Assembly: GCF_022768985.1 (NCBI RefSeq)
Contig: NZ_JALEKL010000004.1
Span: 177,277 to 241,276 of the forward strand
DNA from: Methanosphaera sp.
GTDB taxonomy: Archaea; Methanobacteriota; Methanobacteria; Methanobacteriales; Methanobacteriaceae
Length of the DNA: 64,000 nucleotides
Reading direction: 5' to 3'
In this document: piece by piece, positions 11,805 through 22,256 of the stretch
Layout of the letters: each line of letters starts with the position of its first letter
Position numbering within the stretch: position 1 is the stretch's first letter
Program-made: the position numbers and the translations under genes
The notes under the pieces: model-generated
The model's database searches: none
What the model was told of the DNA's origin: nothing
What the model saw: the letters and a program-made list of their open reading frames with translations, nothing else

Positions 11805-11832
11805 ACAAAATTCATTTTAATCTGAATTTTGT
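11805..11832. promoter_or_regulatory. Perfect 10-bp inverted repeat upstream of mat
   Basis: ACAAAATTCA (11805-11814) and TGAATTTTGT (11823-11832) flank an 8-nt loop. A TATA-like stretch for mat lies at about 11848-11860 on the minus strand, which would put the transcript start near the repeat. It could be an operator or the hairpin at the mRNA 5' end. Confidence 0.45.
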
Positions 11833-12001
11833 CTAATTTCTATTATAGTTATAATATATATTTCTAACTAATTCATATTTAATATTTTTATAAATAGCTT
11901 TTTTTCATTAACTGGATAATAAACTAACTTTTAATTTTTATTTTAATTTTCTAAATTTCAAGTATATATCATAGTTGTAATATAGTATAATAAAATAAGT
12001 T

Positions 12002-12358
12002 ATGGCAGAGTTAATAATTGAAAATAATAATCAAAAAATAACTATAAAATTAATGCAGGCAGTCTCATTTTATGAACGTATGTATGGTTTAATGTTTCAA
12101 GATGATGTAAAACCACTTCTTTTTATTCAAAAACTTCCCTGGAGATTTTATGGTATTATTCATACATTTTTTATGAATGAAACAATAGACATCATATATA
12201 TAAGTGAAGATAATAAAATAAATGAAACAATAACACTAAAGCCATACAGGTTTTATGTTCCACGAAGGGGAAATATTAAGTATATCATAGAGTTACCAGA
12301 AAATACACTGAAGAGGTATGATATTACACTTAATTCAAAATTAAAAGTAGTGATTTAA
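12002..12358 (+). CDS. DUF192 family protein
   Basis: Small protein of 118 residues with the DUF192 pattern: AVSFYERMYGLMF near the N-terminus, IHTFFMNETIDIIYI in the middle and KPYRFYVPRRGN towards the end. No signal peptide is visible, so it is probably cytosolic. The function of the family is not settled. No Shine-Dalgarno is seen, and a TATA-like stretch lies about 35 nt upstream, so translation may be nearly leaderless. Its stop abuts the start of the metallophosphoesterase, so the two are probably co-transcribed. Confidence 0.8.
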   Translation: MAELIIENNNQKITIKLMQAVSFYERMYGLMFQDDVKPLLFIQKLPWRFYGIIHTFFMNETIDIIYISEDNKINETITLKPYRFYVPRRGNIKYIIELPENTLKRYDITLNSKLKVVI

Positions 12359-13240
12359 TTGAATGATGATGAAAAAAATATAGAAGCAATACATGATTAT
12401 GAGCATGTAATTCAAAACAACAAGGCTATGCGAAGTAAGATTCAGACGTTTATGAATGATACTCGTGATAAATTAAATCAGGGAAAATTTAATCCTAACA
12501 ATTTTAAGCTTGTAAATTTAACAATTAAAAATAGTAGAATTCCAAGAGAATTTGATAATTATGAAATTATTCATATTACAGATATTCATCTTGGACAGTG
12601 GATTAATAAGGAAAAGCTTGATGGTGTTGTAAAAATTATTAACAATCAACAGCCTGATAGTGTTATGATAACTGGTGATTTTTTATCTTATCAAACATCT
12701 AATTATCTTCATGAATTATCAGATAGTCTTTCAAATATAAAATCATGTGATGGTACATTTTCTGTTTTAGGAAATCATGATCATTGGACTAATGCTGGTG
12801 ATGTTAAAAAGGCATTAAAAAAGGCTGGTATAGTTAATCTTGAAAATGATGTTTATGCAATTGAAAAAAATAACCAAAAGCTTCAAATTGCAGGAGTAGA
12901 TAGTATTACAGTTGACATGGATGATATAGGAAAGGTTCAAAGAAAGCTTGACTATAACTATCCTGCTATTATGCTTGCACATGAACCTGACTTTGCTGAT
13001 ACTACAGCTAAGTATGATCCTTTTATTTTACAACTTTCAGGACATAGTCATGGTGGTCAGATTGAAATTCCAAAAATTGGTACACCTGTACGTGGTAAGA
13101 ATTTCATGAAATATCCACTTGGAGAGTATAAGGTTGGTAATATGATACAGTATACTAATCGTGGTATTGGTACTAATGCTTTCTGGTTTAAGATAAATTC
13201 ATTTAATGAAATTACAAAGATAAAACTTAAATGTACATAG
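12359..13240 (+). CDS. Calcineurin-like metallophosphoesterase
   Basis: Binuclear-metal phosphoesterase of 293 residues. Metal-binding motifs appear in order: DIHLG (D75, H77), GDF (106-108), GNHDHW (138-143), a histidine in AHEP and GHSHGG towards the C-terminus. The proposed TTG start directly follows the DUF192 stop, which suggests translational coupling; the first in-frame ATG is 23 codons later but would still leave the catalytic domain intact. The fold matches YkuE-like enzymes, but there is no membrane anchor. The substrate is unknown. Confidence 0.85.
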   Translation: MNDDEKNIEAIHDYEHVIQNNKAMRSKIQTFMNDTRDKLNQGKFNPNNFKLVNLTIKNSRIPREFDNYEIIHITDIHLGQWINKEKLDGVVKIINNQQPDSVMITGDFLSYQTSNYLHELSDSLSNIKSCDGTFSVLGNHDHWTNAGDVKKALKKAGIVNLENDVYAIEKNNQKLQIAGVDSITVDMDDIGKVQRKLDYNYPAIMLAHEPDFADTTAKYDPFILQLSGHSHGGQIEIPKIGTPVRGKNFMKYPLGEYKVGNMIQYTNRGIGTNAFWFKINSFNEITKIKLKCT

Positions 13241-13270
13241 AAAAATAATTAATTGGGGATTTTTATAGTT

Positions 13271-13996
13271 ATGAATATATTATGGGCAATAACAGGTGCA
13301 GGACATCTTCTTGATGAATCAATAGGTGTTCTTGAAAAACTAGCAGAGAACAATACACTTACAATTGCAACATCAAATGCTGCATGTGAAGTATTAAAAC
13401 TCTATGGATATGATAAAAATATAAGACAACTAGTAGATAAAAACAGTGCAAATATGCTAGTTTTAGATAGTGATGAGAAATACTCATTTCCATTTTCAGG
13501 AAAATTAACACATCATAAGTATGATGTTATAATTATAGCACCATTAACTGCAAATACAACAGCAAAGATTGTATATGGAATAGCAGATACTTTGATAACA
13601 AACATAGCAGCACAGTCAGGAAAAGGACAAATACCATTAATAGTACTGCCTGTTGACCAAAAACAAGGACTTATAAAGACAATAATACCACCATATATTG
13701 ATAAGAAAAGATGTATAAATTGTAAAAATTGCATACCAAAAGATGAATGTCCACAAAATGCAATAAATCCACCAAAAATAGATACAACCAAATGTATAAG
13801 TTGCTTTATGTGTGAGGATAAATGTAAATATGATGCAATAAAACTTAATGAAGAAATAGAACTCTACATACGAAAAATAGATGCAGAAAATACAAAAAAA
13901 CTAGAAACAATTGAAAATATAAAAGTAGTACTAAAACCTAGTGAAATACTCAAAGAAATAGAAAAAATAGAAAAAAAGATAGAATTAAAAAATTAA
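13271..13996 (+). CDS. MJ0208-type archaeoflavoprotein with two ferredoxin motifs
   Basis: Flavoprotein/iron-sulfur protein of about 241 residues. The N-terminus (WAITGAGHLLDE) is a flavoprotein fold like UbiX/DFP proteins and dihydromethanopterin reductase DmrB. The C-terminal part carries CINCKNC and CISCFMCEDKC, fitting one or two iron-sulfur clusters. The ATG at 13271 is preferred because GGGG lies 13 nt before it; an upstream TTG at 13253 overlaps that site. It probably moves electrons between ferredoxin and a flavin or pterin acceptor. It ends 7 nt from a convergent gene. Confidence 0.75.
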   Translation: MNILWAITGAGHLLDESIGVLEKLAENNTLTIATSNAACEVLKLYGYDKNIRQLVDKNSANMLVLDSDEKYSFPFSGKLTHHKYDVIIIAPLTANTTAKIVYGIADTLITNIAAQSGKGQIPLIVLPVDQKQGLIKTIIPPYIDKKRCINCKNCIPKDECPQNAINPPKIDTTKCISCFMCEDKCKYDAIKLNEEIELYIRKIDAENTKKLETIENIKVVLKPSEILKEIEKIEKKIELKN

Positions 13997-14003
13997 ATTC
14001 TAT

Positions 14004-16190
14004 TTACTCATTACCTTCCTTTTCATTCCAACTTTTTTTAATTTCACGCTTAAAGAACTTGTGAACAGATTCTGATCCAACAATATCCTCATCTAAATCC
14101 CAGTATGATGGATATAATATGAAAGGTTCTTGTTGTGTACCACCAGCACCACCATGACTTCCAATAAGTTCTTCAAATGCATAAACATATCCAGTTTCAG
14201 GATCATATGCACTGTTAACTAAGATGTCAGGTACATGATCAAAGCTATCTGTACGTTTAAGATGATCAACTATGTTTTCACCAAATACATCAAGGAAAGC
14301 TTCACCATCATAGCGATCCTCATCCATGTAGTAGACATTATTATTAGATAATACTATGGTTCCATAGATAGAACTTTTAACCATTAAAAATCCAATACCA
14401 GGATGTGATGCAATACCACTAATTAAGCCAGGAAATGCATCTTCAATCTGTTCATATGTAAGTCTTTGAGTCCAATTTGTAAAGTAGATGAGACCAAGAT
14501 TACCTGATGCAAGAACAATAGTTTCACCACTATCAACATCTACAACTTCATCATCAGATAGGTTAATATCAATACCAATACTTTCAGCTAATTTTTCAAT
14601 ACGACTTGTTATAGGTTCAGATCCTGTTATGAAATTGTTTTTCATAAATTCATCTTTACGATCTGATAATTTCTCTTTATGATCTGAAAATTTATCTTTT
14701 TGTTCATTAATTTTATCTGAAATATTACGGATGTTTTCATGCTCATCTTTAAATTTTCTATGACTAAGCTTTGCTGTTTCTTTTGCTCTTTCAAATGAAA
14801 TATCAGCCATTATATGGTCATTGTTTGAGTAAAGCATACTGTGAATTGTTACATGATCGGGAAGATATGTTTTAACAAGATCTTCAAGTGTAATTTTATA
14901 TTTCATTCTAAATGTAGGACCTTCTGATTGTCCATGATCTGATAATACTATAAGTTCATAGTCACGTTTTGCATCTTCTTTTGCTTTTTGAATGTTACTA
15001 AATTGTTTATCTATCTGACGAAGAGCATAAAATGCATCCTTATCACGAATACCAGAGTGATGTGCAATTTCATCATATCCCATATAGGTTGTATATACAA
15101 CATCAAGTTTTCCTGTTGTAATATCACCAATTACAGCTGATGTTGAAGCTTCACGCATTAGGATATTTGCACCAGCACGAGCAACAAAATATTTAAGACC
15201 ACGATAATGAAGTCTTGGTCTGATATTTCTCACTATATGATATATTCTTGATTCAAATTCCATGAGGAAATCCCATAATATTAATGCAACAACCCTTGCC
15301 ATGAAAAATGGCTCAGCAAATAGGTAGTACCATGACTTATTATTAACACTTCCTTTTTGCCCAATCTTTCCAAGAGTTAGAATATAATCATCAGCATCAC
15401 CTGTGAAAAGATTTGACCTACTTCCACCATTATGTGCTAGAAGACCATTACCATCAGAGATCATCTCCTCTATAATATGAACATCACTAAATCCATTAGA
15501 TGAAAGAATTCTATTATTATTTTCCTTTTCAACCCAACGAAAAGCTGGAATATTATCATTATTTCCATGTAAAATACCAGCCTGTGATGAACTTGTCTGA
15601 CTTGAAAGATCAGTATTCCATGATGTAGTTTTATGACTTCCATCATCAAGCCATGATTTAACAGTTGGCATATCACCACGTTCTATTGCTTCATTTAAAA
15701 TATCATATGCAAGACCATCAATTTCAAGGAAGATAAATCCCTTCTTATCTGCAGTATCATCAAATTTATTCTCTTCAAGTCTTTTTTTAATAATATTACG
15801 ATAGTAGGTTTCCTCATCATCAAAATTAAACATAATTGTAAGTGCAGAATTTATAATTCCAACAATAAATGGAAAAGTAAAAAGTGATGCAGGATCCATA
15901 GATACTCCAGAAAAGAAGTATGCAAAACATGAAAGAATTATACCATCAATAAAAAATGTTCCAAGTCCAATTGTTGCAACAAATAGTCTCAATGAAAAGT
16001 ATGATACAACAGGCCATATAAGAACATTAATAATTGATAATGTAACAATCATTAAAAATGCTGTCATAAAATCTGGAATTATTATAATATGAAGTATTTT
16101 ATTTAATTCAAAAAATATAACAACCTCTAAAACTAGGAATATGAAAAGTTTTATTAATCTTATAACTTTATTGCTGAAATTATGTATCAT
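14004..16190 (-). CDS. Membrane protein with alkaline-phosphatase-superfamily domain
   Basis: 728-residue protein with about four N-terminal membrane segments (residues about 10-120), whose pattern resembles the phage holin 4-2 family. A large phosphodiesterase/phosphatase-like domain follows. Metal-site motifs visible are LEIDGLAYD, the Ser/Thr-rich SSQTSSSQAGILHG (nucleophile region), YDEIAHHSG, LSDHGQSEG and GSHGGAGG near the end. A lysine-rich stretch near 480-520 looks coiled-coil. The enzyme could act on a phospho-substrate at the envelope; the substrate is unknown. Similar architectures occur in Gram-positive bacteria, so transfer is possible. Confidence 0.7.
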   Translation of the reverse strand: MIHNFSNKVIRLIKLFIFLVLEVVIFFELNKILHIIIIPDFMTAFLMIVTLSIINVLIWPVVSYFSLRLFVATIGLGTFFIDGIILSCFAYFFSGVSMDPASLFTFPFIVGIINSALTIMFNFDDEETYYRNIIKKRLEENKFDDTADKKGFIFLEIDGLAYDILNEAIERGDMPTVKSWLDDGSHKTTSWNTDLSSQTSSSQAGILHGNNDNIPAFRWVEKENNNRILSSNGFSDVHIIEEMISDGNGLLAHNGGSRSNLFTGDADDYILTLGKIGQKGSVNNKSWYYLFAEPFFMARVVALILWDFLMEFESRIYHIVRNIRPRLHYRGLKYFVARAGANILMREASTSAVIGDITTGKLDVVYTTYMGYDEIAHHSGIRDKDAFYALRQIDKQFSNIQKAKEDAKRDYELIVLSDHGQSEGPTFRMKYKITLEDLVKTYLPDHVTIHSMLYSNNDHIMADISFERAKETAKLSHRKFKDEHENIRNISDKINEQKDKFSDHKEKLSDRKDEFMKNNFITGSEPITSRIEKLAESIGIDINLSDDEVVDVDSGETIVLASGNLGLIYFTNWTQRLTYEQIEDAFPGLISGIASHPGIGFLMVKSSIYGTIVLSNNNVYYMDEDRYDGEAFLDVFGENIVDHLKRTDSFDHVPDILVNSAYDPETGYVYAFEELIGSHGGAGGTQQEPFILYPSYWDLDEDIVGSESVHKFFKREIKKSWNEKEGNE

Positions 16191-16306
16191 ACATCTACAC
16201 CAACCCTTTTATTAAATTAGTTTTAAATCTACCTATATAATTATTGTATAATTATATTTTTTATAATTTAAATAAAGATAATATAAATTTCAAAAAATAG
16301 CCATAT

Positions 16307-16332
16307 AAAAAAAATAAAATGTATGGGGGGTT
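16307..16332 (-). terminator. 3'-end signature after glyA
   Basis: On the minus strand CCCCCC (16325-16330) is followed after 10 nt by an eight-base T run (16307-16314), closely matching the copy after mat. Confidence 0.65.
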
Positions 16333-16351
16333 AAGAGTAACTTAAAGACAC

Positions 16352-17620
16352 TTAGAAGTTAATGTAATCGTATCCTTCTGCACCTTCATCAAATGAGTAA
16401 TGTACTGTTGTGTAATCTTGCATGTATGCTGTTACATCTTCTGTTACATCTTTTCCATCCATTACTACAGCTTTTATGAATTGTGCAACATCTTGCATGT
16501 TATCTTCTTTAAGTCCACGGTGTGTTAATTCTTGTGTTCCCATTCTTATACCTGATGGGTTTGCACTGTCATTTACATCGTCCCATGGGAGAAGGTTTTT
16601 GTTTAATATGATGTTGTTTGCTTCTAATGTTTTTGCCATTTTAGCAACATCTCCAAGTTCTTTTACATCCATTACAACTTGGTGTGATTTTGTAAATCCT
16701 TGATCTTCACATAAAACATTGAATCCTAATTCATATAATGCTTGAGCTAAAGCTTGTGCATTTTTAACTGTTTGTGCTGCGTAATCTTCACCAAATTCAA
16801 GCATTTCTGCTGTTGCAATACCTAATCCTGCCATGTGGTGTAAGTGATGGTTACTTACAAGTCCTGGGAATACACAGTTATCGATTTTTTTACCTAATTC
16901 TTCTTTACAAAGAATAATTCCACCTTGTGGTCCTGGGAAGGTTTTGTGTGTACTTCCTGTTACAACATCTGCACCTTCAGCTATTGGGTCTTGGAATTGT
17001 TTTCCAGCGTTAAGTCCTAATACGTGAGCACCATCATACATTACACGTGCTCCTACTTCTTTTGCTGCATCTGCTACTTCTTTAACAGGGTGTGGGAATA
17101 AGAATAAACTTCCTCCAAGTACAATTACTTTAGGTTCAAGTCTTCTTATTTTATCTACTGTTTTATCAATGTCTACATTCATCATTTCAGAATCCATAGG
17201 TACTGATGAAATTTGAAGACCTCTTACTCCTGCTGCACTTACTCCAGCGTGGCTGATGTGTCCTCCTTCTGGTACGTTAATTGACATTATTCTGTCACCA
17301 GGTTTACTTAGAGCAAAGAATGTTGCAAGGTTTGCAATAACTCCTGATGTAGATTGTACATTTGCATGTTCTGCTCCAAATAATTTTTTGGAAAGATCAA
17401 TTGTTATGTTTTCAATTTCATCGATGTATGTACATCCTTCATATAATCTTTCACCAGGTAATCCTTCAGCATATCTGTGTGATAAGTCTGATGCTACTGC
17501 TTCTCTTACAGCTCTACTAGTAATGTTTTCACTAGCAATTAAGTTTAAACTGTTTTTCATCCAGTCGTGATGTTTTTTTGTTATGTTTTTGATTTCTTCT
17601 GCTTTATCAAAATTAGACAT
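16352..17620 (-). CDS. glyA: Serine hydroxymethyltransferase
   Basis: PLP enzyme interconverting serine and glycine with a one-carbon carrier, tetrahydromethanopterin in methanogens. The product has 422 residues, normal length. The PLP lysine lies in [11 protein letters not shown] (K226), with D196 and H199 in YDGAHV as cofactor contacts. The single gene has a clear start with upstream GGAGG and ends at a C-then-U signature. The use of a pterin rather than folate is inferred from the organism. Confidence 0.96.
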   Translation of the reverse strand: MSNFDKAEEIKNITKKHHDWMKNSLNLIASENITSRAVREAVASDLSHRYAEGLPGERLYEGCTYIDEIENITIDLSKKLFGAEHANVQSTSGVIANLATFFALSKPGDRIMSINVPEGGHISHAGVSAAGVRGLQISSVPMDSEMMNVDIDKTVDKIRRLEPKVIVLGGSLFLFPHPVKEVADAAKEVGARVMYDGAHVLGLNAGKQFQDPIAEGADVVTGSTHKTFPGPQGGIILCKEELGKKIDNCVFPGLVSNHHLHHMAGLGIATAEMLEFGEDYAAQTVKNAQALAQALYELGFNVLCEDQGFTKSHQVVMDVKELGDVAKMAKTLEANNIILNKNLLPWDDVNDSANPSGIRMGTQELTHRGLKEDNMQDVAQFIKAVVMDGKDVTEDVTAYMQDYTTVHYSFDEGAEGYDYINF

Positions 17621-17979
17621 TAATTATATTCCTCCATTAAAGAATCCATGTTTTTTATTATTATTCTAATATTAAACACTAAAAAAATATTATTGGACTA
17701 TCTATCCAATTTAAAATATTATTATATATTATATTATATTTTTAATCTTATAATTAGTTTCCTATTAAATAGGTGTGTTTTATTATTTTTTCTAAAATAA
17801 GTTATAATTTAATATTTTTATAAAAAAGTAATTTTTAATATTTTGGATGTTTATGTATTATTTTTTAGAGTAAAATAGCTTGGAAGGATTATATCCTTCC
17901 ACAACTTTTTACCAAACGTCTGAGTACTATTGGTCGTCTACAACTATATAGCTATTAATTTAATAATTATGCTATTTGT
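17621..17979. other. Gap between hdrA and glyA
   Basis: No ORF of note. Apart from the structured segment at 17881-17960, the rest (17621-17880) is AT-rich DNA that should hold the glyA promoter; I cannot fix a single TATA box. Confidence 0.5.
17881..17960 (-). ncRNA. Structured GC-richer segment after hdrA, possible small RNA or 3' UTR element
   Basis: In an otherwise very AT-rich gap this stretch is visibly richer in G and C. TGGAAGGAT (17881-17889) and ATCCTTCCA (17893-17901) form a perfect 9-bp stem with a 3-nt loop. ACCAA (17911-17915) and TTGGT (17930-17934) can form a second stem. On the minus strand GTTGT and AGACG each occur twice. It starts about 20-40 nt after the hdrA stop, so it may simply be the hdrA 3' end. 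The U-tract after the strong hairpin is weak. Confidence 0.4.
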
Positions 17980-19947
17980 CTATAAATCTTCGAAAGCAGC
18001 TTCAATTTGTGCTAAAATTTGATCGTTTTTGAAGTGTGCTTGGTCAAGTGCACCAGTTGGACATGCTCCTACACAGGTTCCACATCCTTTACATAATGCT
18101 ACGTTAACTCCACATTTACCATCATTTTCGTCGATTGATAATGCACCAAATGGACAAAGTTCGATACAAATTTCACATCCACCACAGTTGTCTTTGTCAA
18201 CTTCTGCGATGATAGGTTCAATTTCTACTTCTCCTTTGATCATTGGAATAGCTGCTCTTGCAGCTGCTCCTGATGCTTGAGCTACTGTATCAGGAATATC
18301 TTTAGGACCTTGTGCTACACCAGCAAGGTAAATACCGTCTGTCATTGTGTCAACAGGTCTGAGTTTTGGATGAGCTTCCATGAAGAATCCATCTGCTGAT
18401 TTGGATAATCCTAATGTTTGTCTGAGTTCATCTTGTCCTTCAGGAGGTACAAGACCTACGGATAATACTACTAAATCGTAAGTAAATGCTGTTGTTTTAC
18501 CAAGAAGGCTGTCTTCTGCACGTACTGTGATTGTTTTATCTTCGTTTTCAATAAGCTGTGCTGCTTTTCCTCTGATAAATTTGATTCCGTATTTTTCTTG
18601 TGATAATCTGTAGAACTCTTCGTAACCTTTACCGAATGCACGGATATCTATGTAGTAGATTGTAACTTCGGTATCTGGTTCGTGGTCAACACATAATTGT
18701 GCGTTTTTCATTGCGTACATACAACATACTCTGGAACAGTATGGGTTTCCAACTTTTTCGTCACGTGAACCAACACATTGGATGAAAGCAACTTTTTTAG
18801 GTGTTTCACCGGATGATGGTTGGATTACGTGTCCTTGTGTAGGACCAGATGCGTTGATGTATCTTTCAATTTGTAATCCGGTAATTACGTTTTCTGCTTG
18901 ACCGAAGAGGTATTCTTCTTTTTCTGTTGCATCGAATGGGTCGTAACCTGTAGCTACTACTATTGTACCGATTTCAAGTTCAACATCTGTTGGTTCTTGT
19001 TCGTGGTCAATAGCTCCGATTTCACATGCTTTATCACATAAGTGACAGTTAATACAGTAGTTGTCGTCGATTGTTGCAACGAGAGGTACTGCTTGTGGGA
19101 ATGGGATGTATGCTGCTTTTACCATACCGGTTCCTTCATCGAAGTAGTTTGGTATTTCTATTGGACATACTTCTTGACATACTCCACAACCTGTACATGC
19201 TACTTCATCAACAAATCTTGCTTTTTTCTCTACTGTTACTTTGAAGTTACCGATGTATCCGTCTACTTCTTTAACTTCTGAGTATGCTAATAATTCAATG
19301 TTAGCGTGTTTACTTGCATCTACCATTTTAGGTGCTAAAATACACATTGAACAGTCGAGTGTAGGGAAGGTTTTATCTAATTGTCCCATTCTTCCACTTA
19401 AGGTTGGTTTTCTTTCTACGAGGTAGGTTTTGAATCCCATGTCACCTAAGTCAAGTGCAGTCTGGATACCAGCAATTCCTCCACCAATAACCATAGCGGT
19501 TTTGGTTACTCCTACTTTTTCTGGTACTAATGGGTTAAGTAATCTTGCTTTTGCAACTCCCATACGTACTAAATCTTTTGCTTTTTCTGTAGCTCCTACA
19601 GGATCGTCTCCGTGTACCCAGGAGTCTTGTTCTCTTAAGTTTACAAACTCAAATAAGAATTCGTTTAATCCTGCTTCTTTTACACATCTTCTGAATGTAG
19701 GTTCGTGTAAACGTGGACTACATGCTGCTACTACAACTCTGTTTAAGTTTAATTCTTTAATATCATCTTGAATTAAGTTCTGTCCAGGGTCTGAACACAT
19801 GTATTTGTATTCTCTTGAAACTACAACATCAGGAAGACCTTCTACATATTTAGCTACTTCTTCACAGTTTACTACTCCACCAACGTTTACTCCACAGTGG
19901 CATGTGTAAACTCCAATACGTATTTCTTCGTTTAAATTATCTGCCAA
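17980..19947 (-). CDS. hdrA: CoB-CoM heterodisulfide reductase subunit A
   Basis: Flavin subunit of the soluble heterodisulfide reductase that bifurcates electrons from H2 between ferredoxin and CoM-S-S-CoB. 655 residues, full length. In order: N-terminal Cys motif (C16, C18), FAD-binding GGGIAG at 155-160, [12 protein letters not shown] at 251-262, [11 protein letters not shown] near 295, the CCMYAMK segment, and two C-terminal ferredoxin motifs [12 protein letters not shown] and [12 protein letters not shown]. No in-frame TGA is present, so this is a cysteine form and not a selenoprotein. hdrBC are not adjacent, which is usual for this order. Confidence 0.97.
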   Translation of the reverse strand: MADNLNEEIRIGVYTCHCGVNVGGVVNCEEVAKYVEGLPDVVVSREYKYMCSDPGQNLIQDDIKELNLNRVVVAACSPRLHEPTFRRCVKEAGLNEFLFEFVNLREQDSWVHGDDPVGATEKAKDLVRMGVAKARLLNPLVPEKVGVTKTAMVIGGGIAGIQTALDLGDMGFKTYLVERKPTLSGRMGQLDKTFPTLDCSMCILAPKMVDASKHANIELLAYSEVKEVDGYIGNFKVTVEKKARFVDEVACTGCGVCQEVCPIEIPNYFDEGTGMVKAAYIPFPQAVPLVATIDDNYCINCHLCDKACEIGAIDHEQEPTDVELEIGTIVVATGYDPFDATEKEEYLFGQAENVITGLQIERYINASGPTQGHVIQPSSGETPKKVAFIQCVGSRDEKVGNPYCSRVCCMYAMKNAQLCVDHEPDTEVTIYYIDIRAFGKGYEEFYRLSQEKYGIKFIRGKAAQLIENEDKTITVRAEDSLLGKTTAFTYDLVVLSVGLVPPEGQDELRQTLGLSKSADGFFMEAHPKLRPVDTMTDGIYLAGVAQGPKDIPDTVAQASGAAARAAIPMIKGEVEIEPIIAEVDKDNCGGCEICIELCPFGALSIDENDGKCGVNVALCKGCGTCVGACPTGALDQAHFKNDQILAQIEAAFEDL

Positions 19948-20167
19948 GTTAAATCACCTATTTAATAAGACTATGATGTTTATCACCTTGATTTTTTTTG
20001 TATATTGTAAAAAAAATCTATAAAAAAAACTATCTTGTTAACTATTAAAAATTTAACAAATTATATCCTATGTTTTTATGTTTAATGGGATATATTATAT
20101 ATACTTTTATGATGTTCGTATGAAAACAAACTATTTTATTTTCCAAAAAAAATATAGTAGAAAAAAA

Positions 20168-21070
20168 CTACATTAAAATTGAAATCCACATAGTAAGCGT
20201 TATAAGACTTAAAACAACGTCTACCAGTATTACTGAACTCATAAGCTTATGGTCAATATTATATGTTATTGCAAGAACTAAAGCAGTCATAGCAGTAGAC
20301 ATACCAGCCTCTAAAACTGCAACATTAAATACCATTCCACTAATACCTAAAGCTGAAAATACAACAAATACAATAGTCGGTGCAAGTAAAAGTCTTATAA
20401 ATGATATGAATAATGAATCTTTAAGATACTTTTTAACATCTCTAAAGTCAATAGTTAAACCAAGAGATATCATAATAAGTGGTACTGTACCGCCTGCAAG
20501 ATAGTTAAGTGTTGAATGAAGAACATAACCTTCCTGGAAATGAACAACATTAGCAACTAAACCAATAACCACAGCCCATAATGGTACAAATTCGAGACCT
20601 TTTTTAATAACTTTATGCATATCTCCACCAAACTCTTTAACAAGCATCATACCATACATTACAAAAAGAATAGGTGTTACCATATCAAAGAATATTGCAT
20701 GAAGAAGACCTTCATTACCAAATACATTTAAAGTAATTGGATAACCAATAAATCCAGTATTCATCATTGCAGCTGCAATCATAAGAGTCCAAGATTTAAT
20801 CTTATCATAGCCTCGAATTTTACAAAATACTCCAACAATAAGCATACATATAATACTAAGTATAAACGATGCAATAGGAAGTATCATCATATCTGGCTGA
20901 ATTTTCGCTGTAGATATATTAATATATACCATGGCAGGAAGAGTCACATTAAGAACAATTGCAGATAATGTATTGCTGTCTTGTGGTTTTAGCATTCCAA
21001 TTCTTTTAAGGAAAAATCCTAAAATAATCATTAAAGTTGGAACTAAAATAACTTCAACAGGTGTTGGCAT
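20168..21070 (-). CDS. AEC (auxin efflux carrier) family transporter
   Basis: Integral membrane carrier of 300 residues with about ten hydrophobic segments in two repeats. The motifs LSAIVLNVTLPAMVY near the N-terminus and MVFNVAVLEAGMSTAMTALVLA near the C-terminus fit the AEC family. Bacterial relatives export malonate, malate or similar small molecules; the substrate here is unknown. It sits downstream of radA with 150 nt between, so it is probably a separate unit. The minus-strand 3' end has GTAG-T7-CTAC, a weak hairpin with a long T loop. Confidence 0.85.
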   Translation of the reverse strand: MPTPVEVILVPTLMIILGFFLKRIGMLKPQDSNTLSAIVLNVTLPAMVYINISTAKIQPDMMILPIASFILSIICMLIVGVFCKIRGYDKIKSWTLMIAAAMMNTGFIGYPITLNVFGNEGLLHAIFFDMVTPILFVMYGMMLVKEFGGDMHKVIKKGLEFVPLWAVVIGLVANVVHFQEGYVLHSTLNYLAGGTVPLIMISLGLTIDFRDVKKYLKDSLFISFIRLLLAPTIVFVVFSALGISGMVFNVAVLEAGMSTAMTALVLAITYNIDHKLMSSVILVDVVLSLITLTMWISILM

Positions 21071-21169
21071 CTGAAATAATCCTCCTATAAAATTTAATCT
21101 TAAAAAAAATAATTACTTAAAAATAATTGTTATATAATGTATTTGTAAATTAAATTATAAAAAGGCAAC

Positions 21170-21209
21170 AAAAAAAAAATAAAAAATTAATAAATGTGGG
21201 AGGGGAGGT
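21170..21209 (-). terminator. 3'-end signature after radA
   Basis: On the minus strand CCTCCCCTCCC (21198-21208) precedes T-rich DNA that ends in a ten-base T run (21170-21179). Confidence 0.6.
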
Positions 21210-21222
21210 AATAATACTATAT

Positions 21223-22185
21223 CTAGTCAACTAATCCTTCAGTTGTAACTTTAAATACAGCTTCACCTTCAGGTAAGTGAGGACTGTCAACTAAACGTGC
21301 AATTCTTTTACCAGATAAACCTTTCTTAAGAAGTACACGATATGTTGATGCGTGACCTAATACGTGTCCACCAACAGCCTTGGTAGGTGTACCAAAGAAT
21401 GCATCAGGTTTAGACTGTACCTGGTTTGTAATTAAAACAGCAACATTGTATGTATTTGCAATGGTCTGAAGTGTATGTAGGTGTTGGTTAAGTTTCTGCT
21501 GACGTGTTGCAAGTGATTCACGACCAACATATTCTGCTCTGAAGTGAGCCATTAATGAATCAACAATAACAAGTTTTACATCTACACCATTTTGAATTAA
21601 TTCATTAATTTTATCAGCCATTAACATCTGATGACTACTGTTAAATGCACGTGCAACATGAATATTACTTAATGTTTCATTAACATCAAGACCAAATCCT
21701 TCAGCAATCTGTGCAATTCTTTCAGGTCTGAATGTGTTTTCTGTATCAATAAATACAACATGACCTTCAAGACCACCCTGTTCTGGTGGAAGCTGTGTAG
21801 TTACAGCAAGTTCATGTGAAATCTGACTTTTACCTGATCCAAATTCACCATATACTTCAGTAATTGACTGAGTTTCAACTCCACCACCAATAAGAGCATC
21901 AAGACCTTGACTTCCTGTTGTAATACGACCAACATCTTCACGTCTTTGCATTACATCAAATGCAGTTTCAAAGTCAATCTTTTCAGCTTTTCTTGCAGCT
22001 TCAATAACTTTTGCAGCAACACCTTCACCAATTTCAACTTTTACACTTAACTCTTTTGCTGTAGCTGTTGCAAGACGCATCATATCTCCAAATCCAGCAT
22101 CACGGAGTTTTTGAGCAGTTTTTTCACCAACGCTTGGTAAGTCTTCTAATTGCATTTTTTCTTCATTATCATTTTCTGGACTCAT
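21223..22185 (-). CDS. radA: RadA recombinase
   Basis: Archaeal RecA/Rad51 homologue that drives strand exchange in homologous recombination. With the ATG at 22185 it has 320 residues: N-terminal helix-hairpin-helix domain (about 12-65), Walker A GEFGSGKS at 113-120, Walker [13 protein letters not shown] and the DNA-binding loops after it. An in-frame TTG at 22200 would add five residues; the ATG is preferred. It lies 71 nt after the RPA gene on the same strand, a sensible pairing of the ssDNA-binding protein with the recombinase. Confidence 0.95.
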   Translation of the reverse strand: MSPENDNEEKMQLEDLPSVGEKTAQKLRDAGFGDMMRLATATAKELSVKVEIGEGVAAKVIEAARKAEKIDFETAFDVMQRREDVGRITTGSQGLDALIGGGVETQSITEVYGEFGSGKSQISHELAVTTQLPPEQGGLEGHVVFIDTENTFRPERIAQIAEGFGLDVNETLSNIHVARAFNSSHQMLMADKINELIQNGVDVKLVIVDSLMAHFRAEYVGRESLATRQQKLNQHLHTLQTIANTYNVAVLITNQVQSKPDAFFGTPTKAVGGHVLGHASTYRVLLKKGLSGKRIARLVDSPHLPEGEAVFKVTTEGLVD

Positions 22186-22256
22186 GTTTATCAATTCCAA
22201 ATTTATTATTGTATTATATATTATATACTTAAAATTTTACTTCTATATATTATTAC

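Noticed and set aside
17980..19947. Selenocysteine in HdrA
   Set aside because: Some methanogen HdrA proteins use selenocysteine, but this frame reads through with Cys codons and no in-frame TGA.
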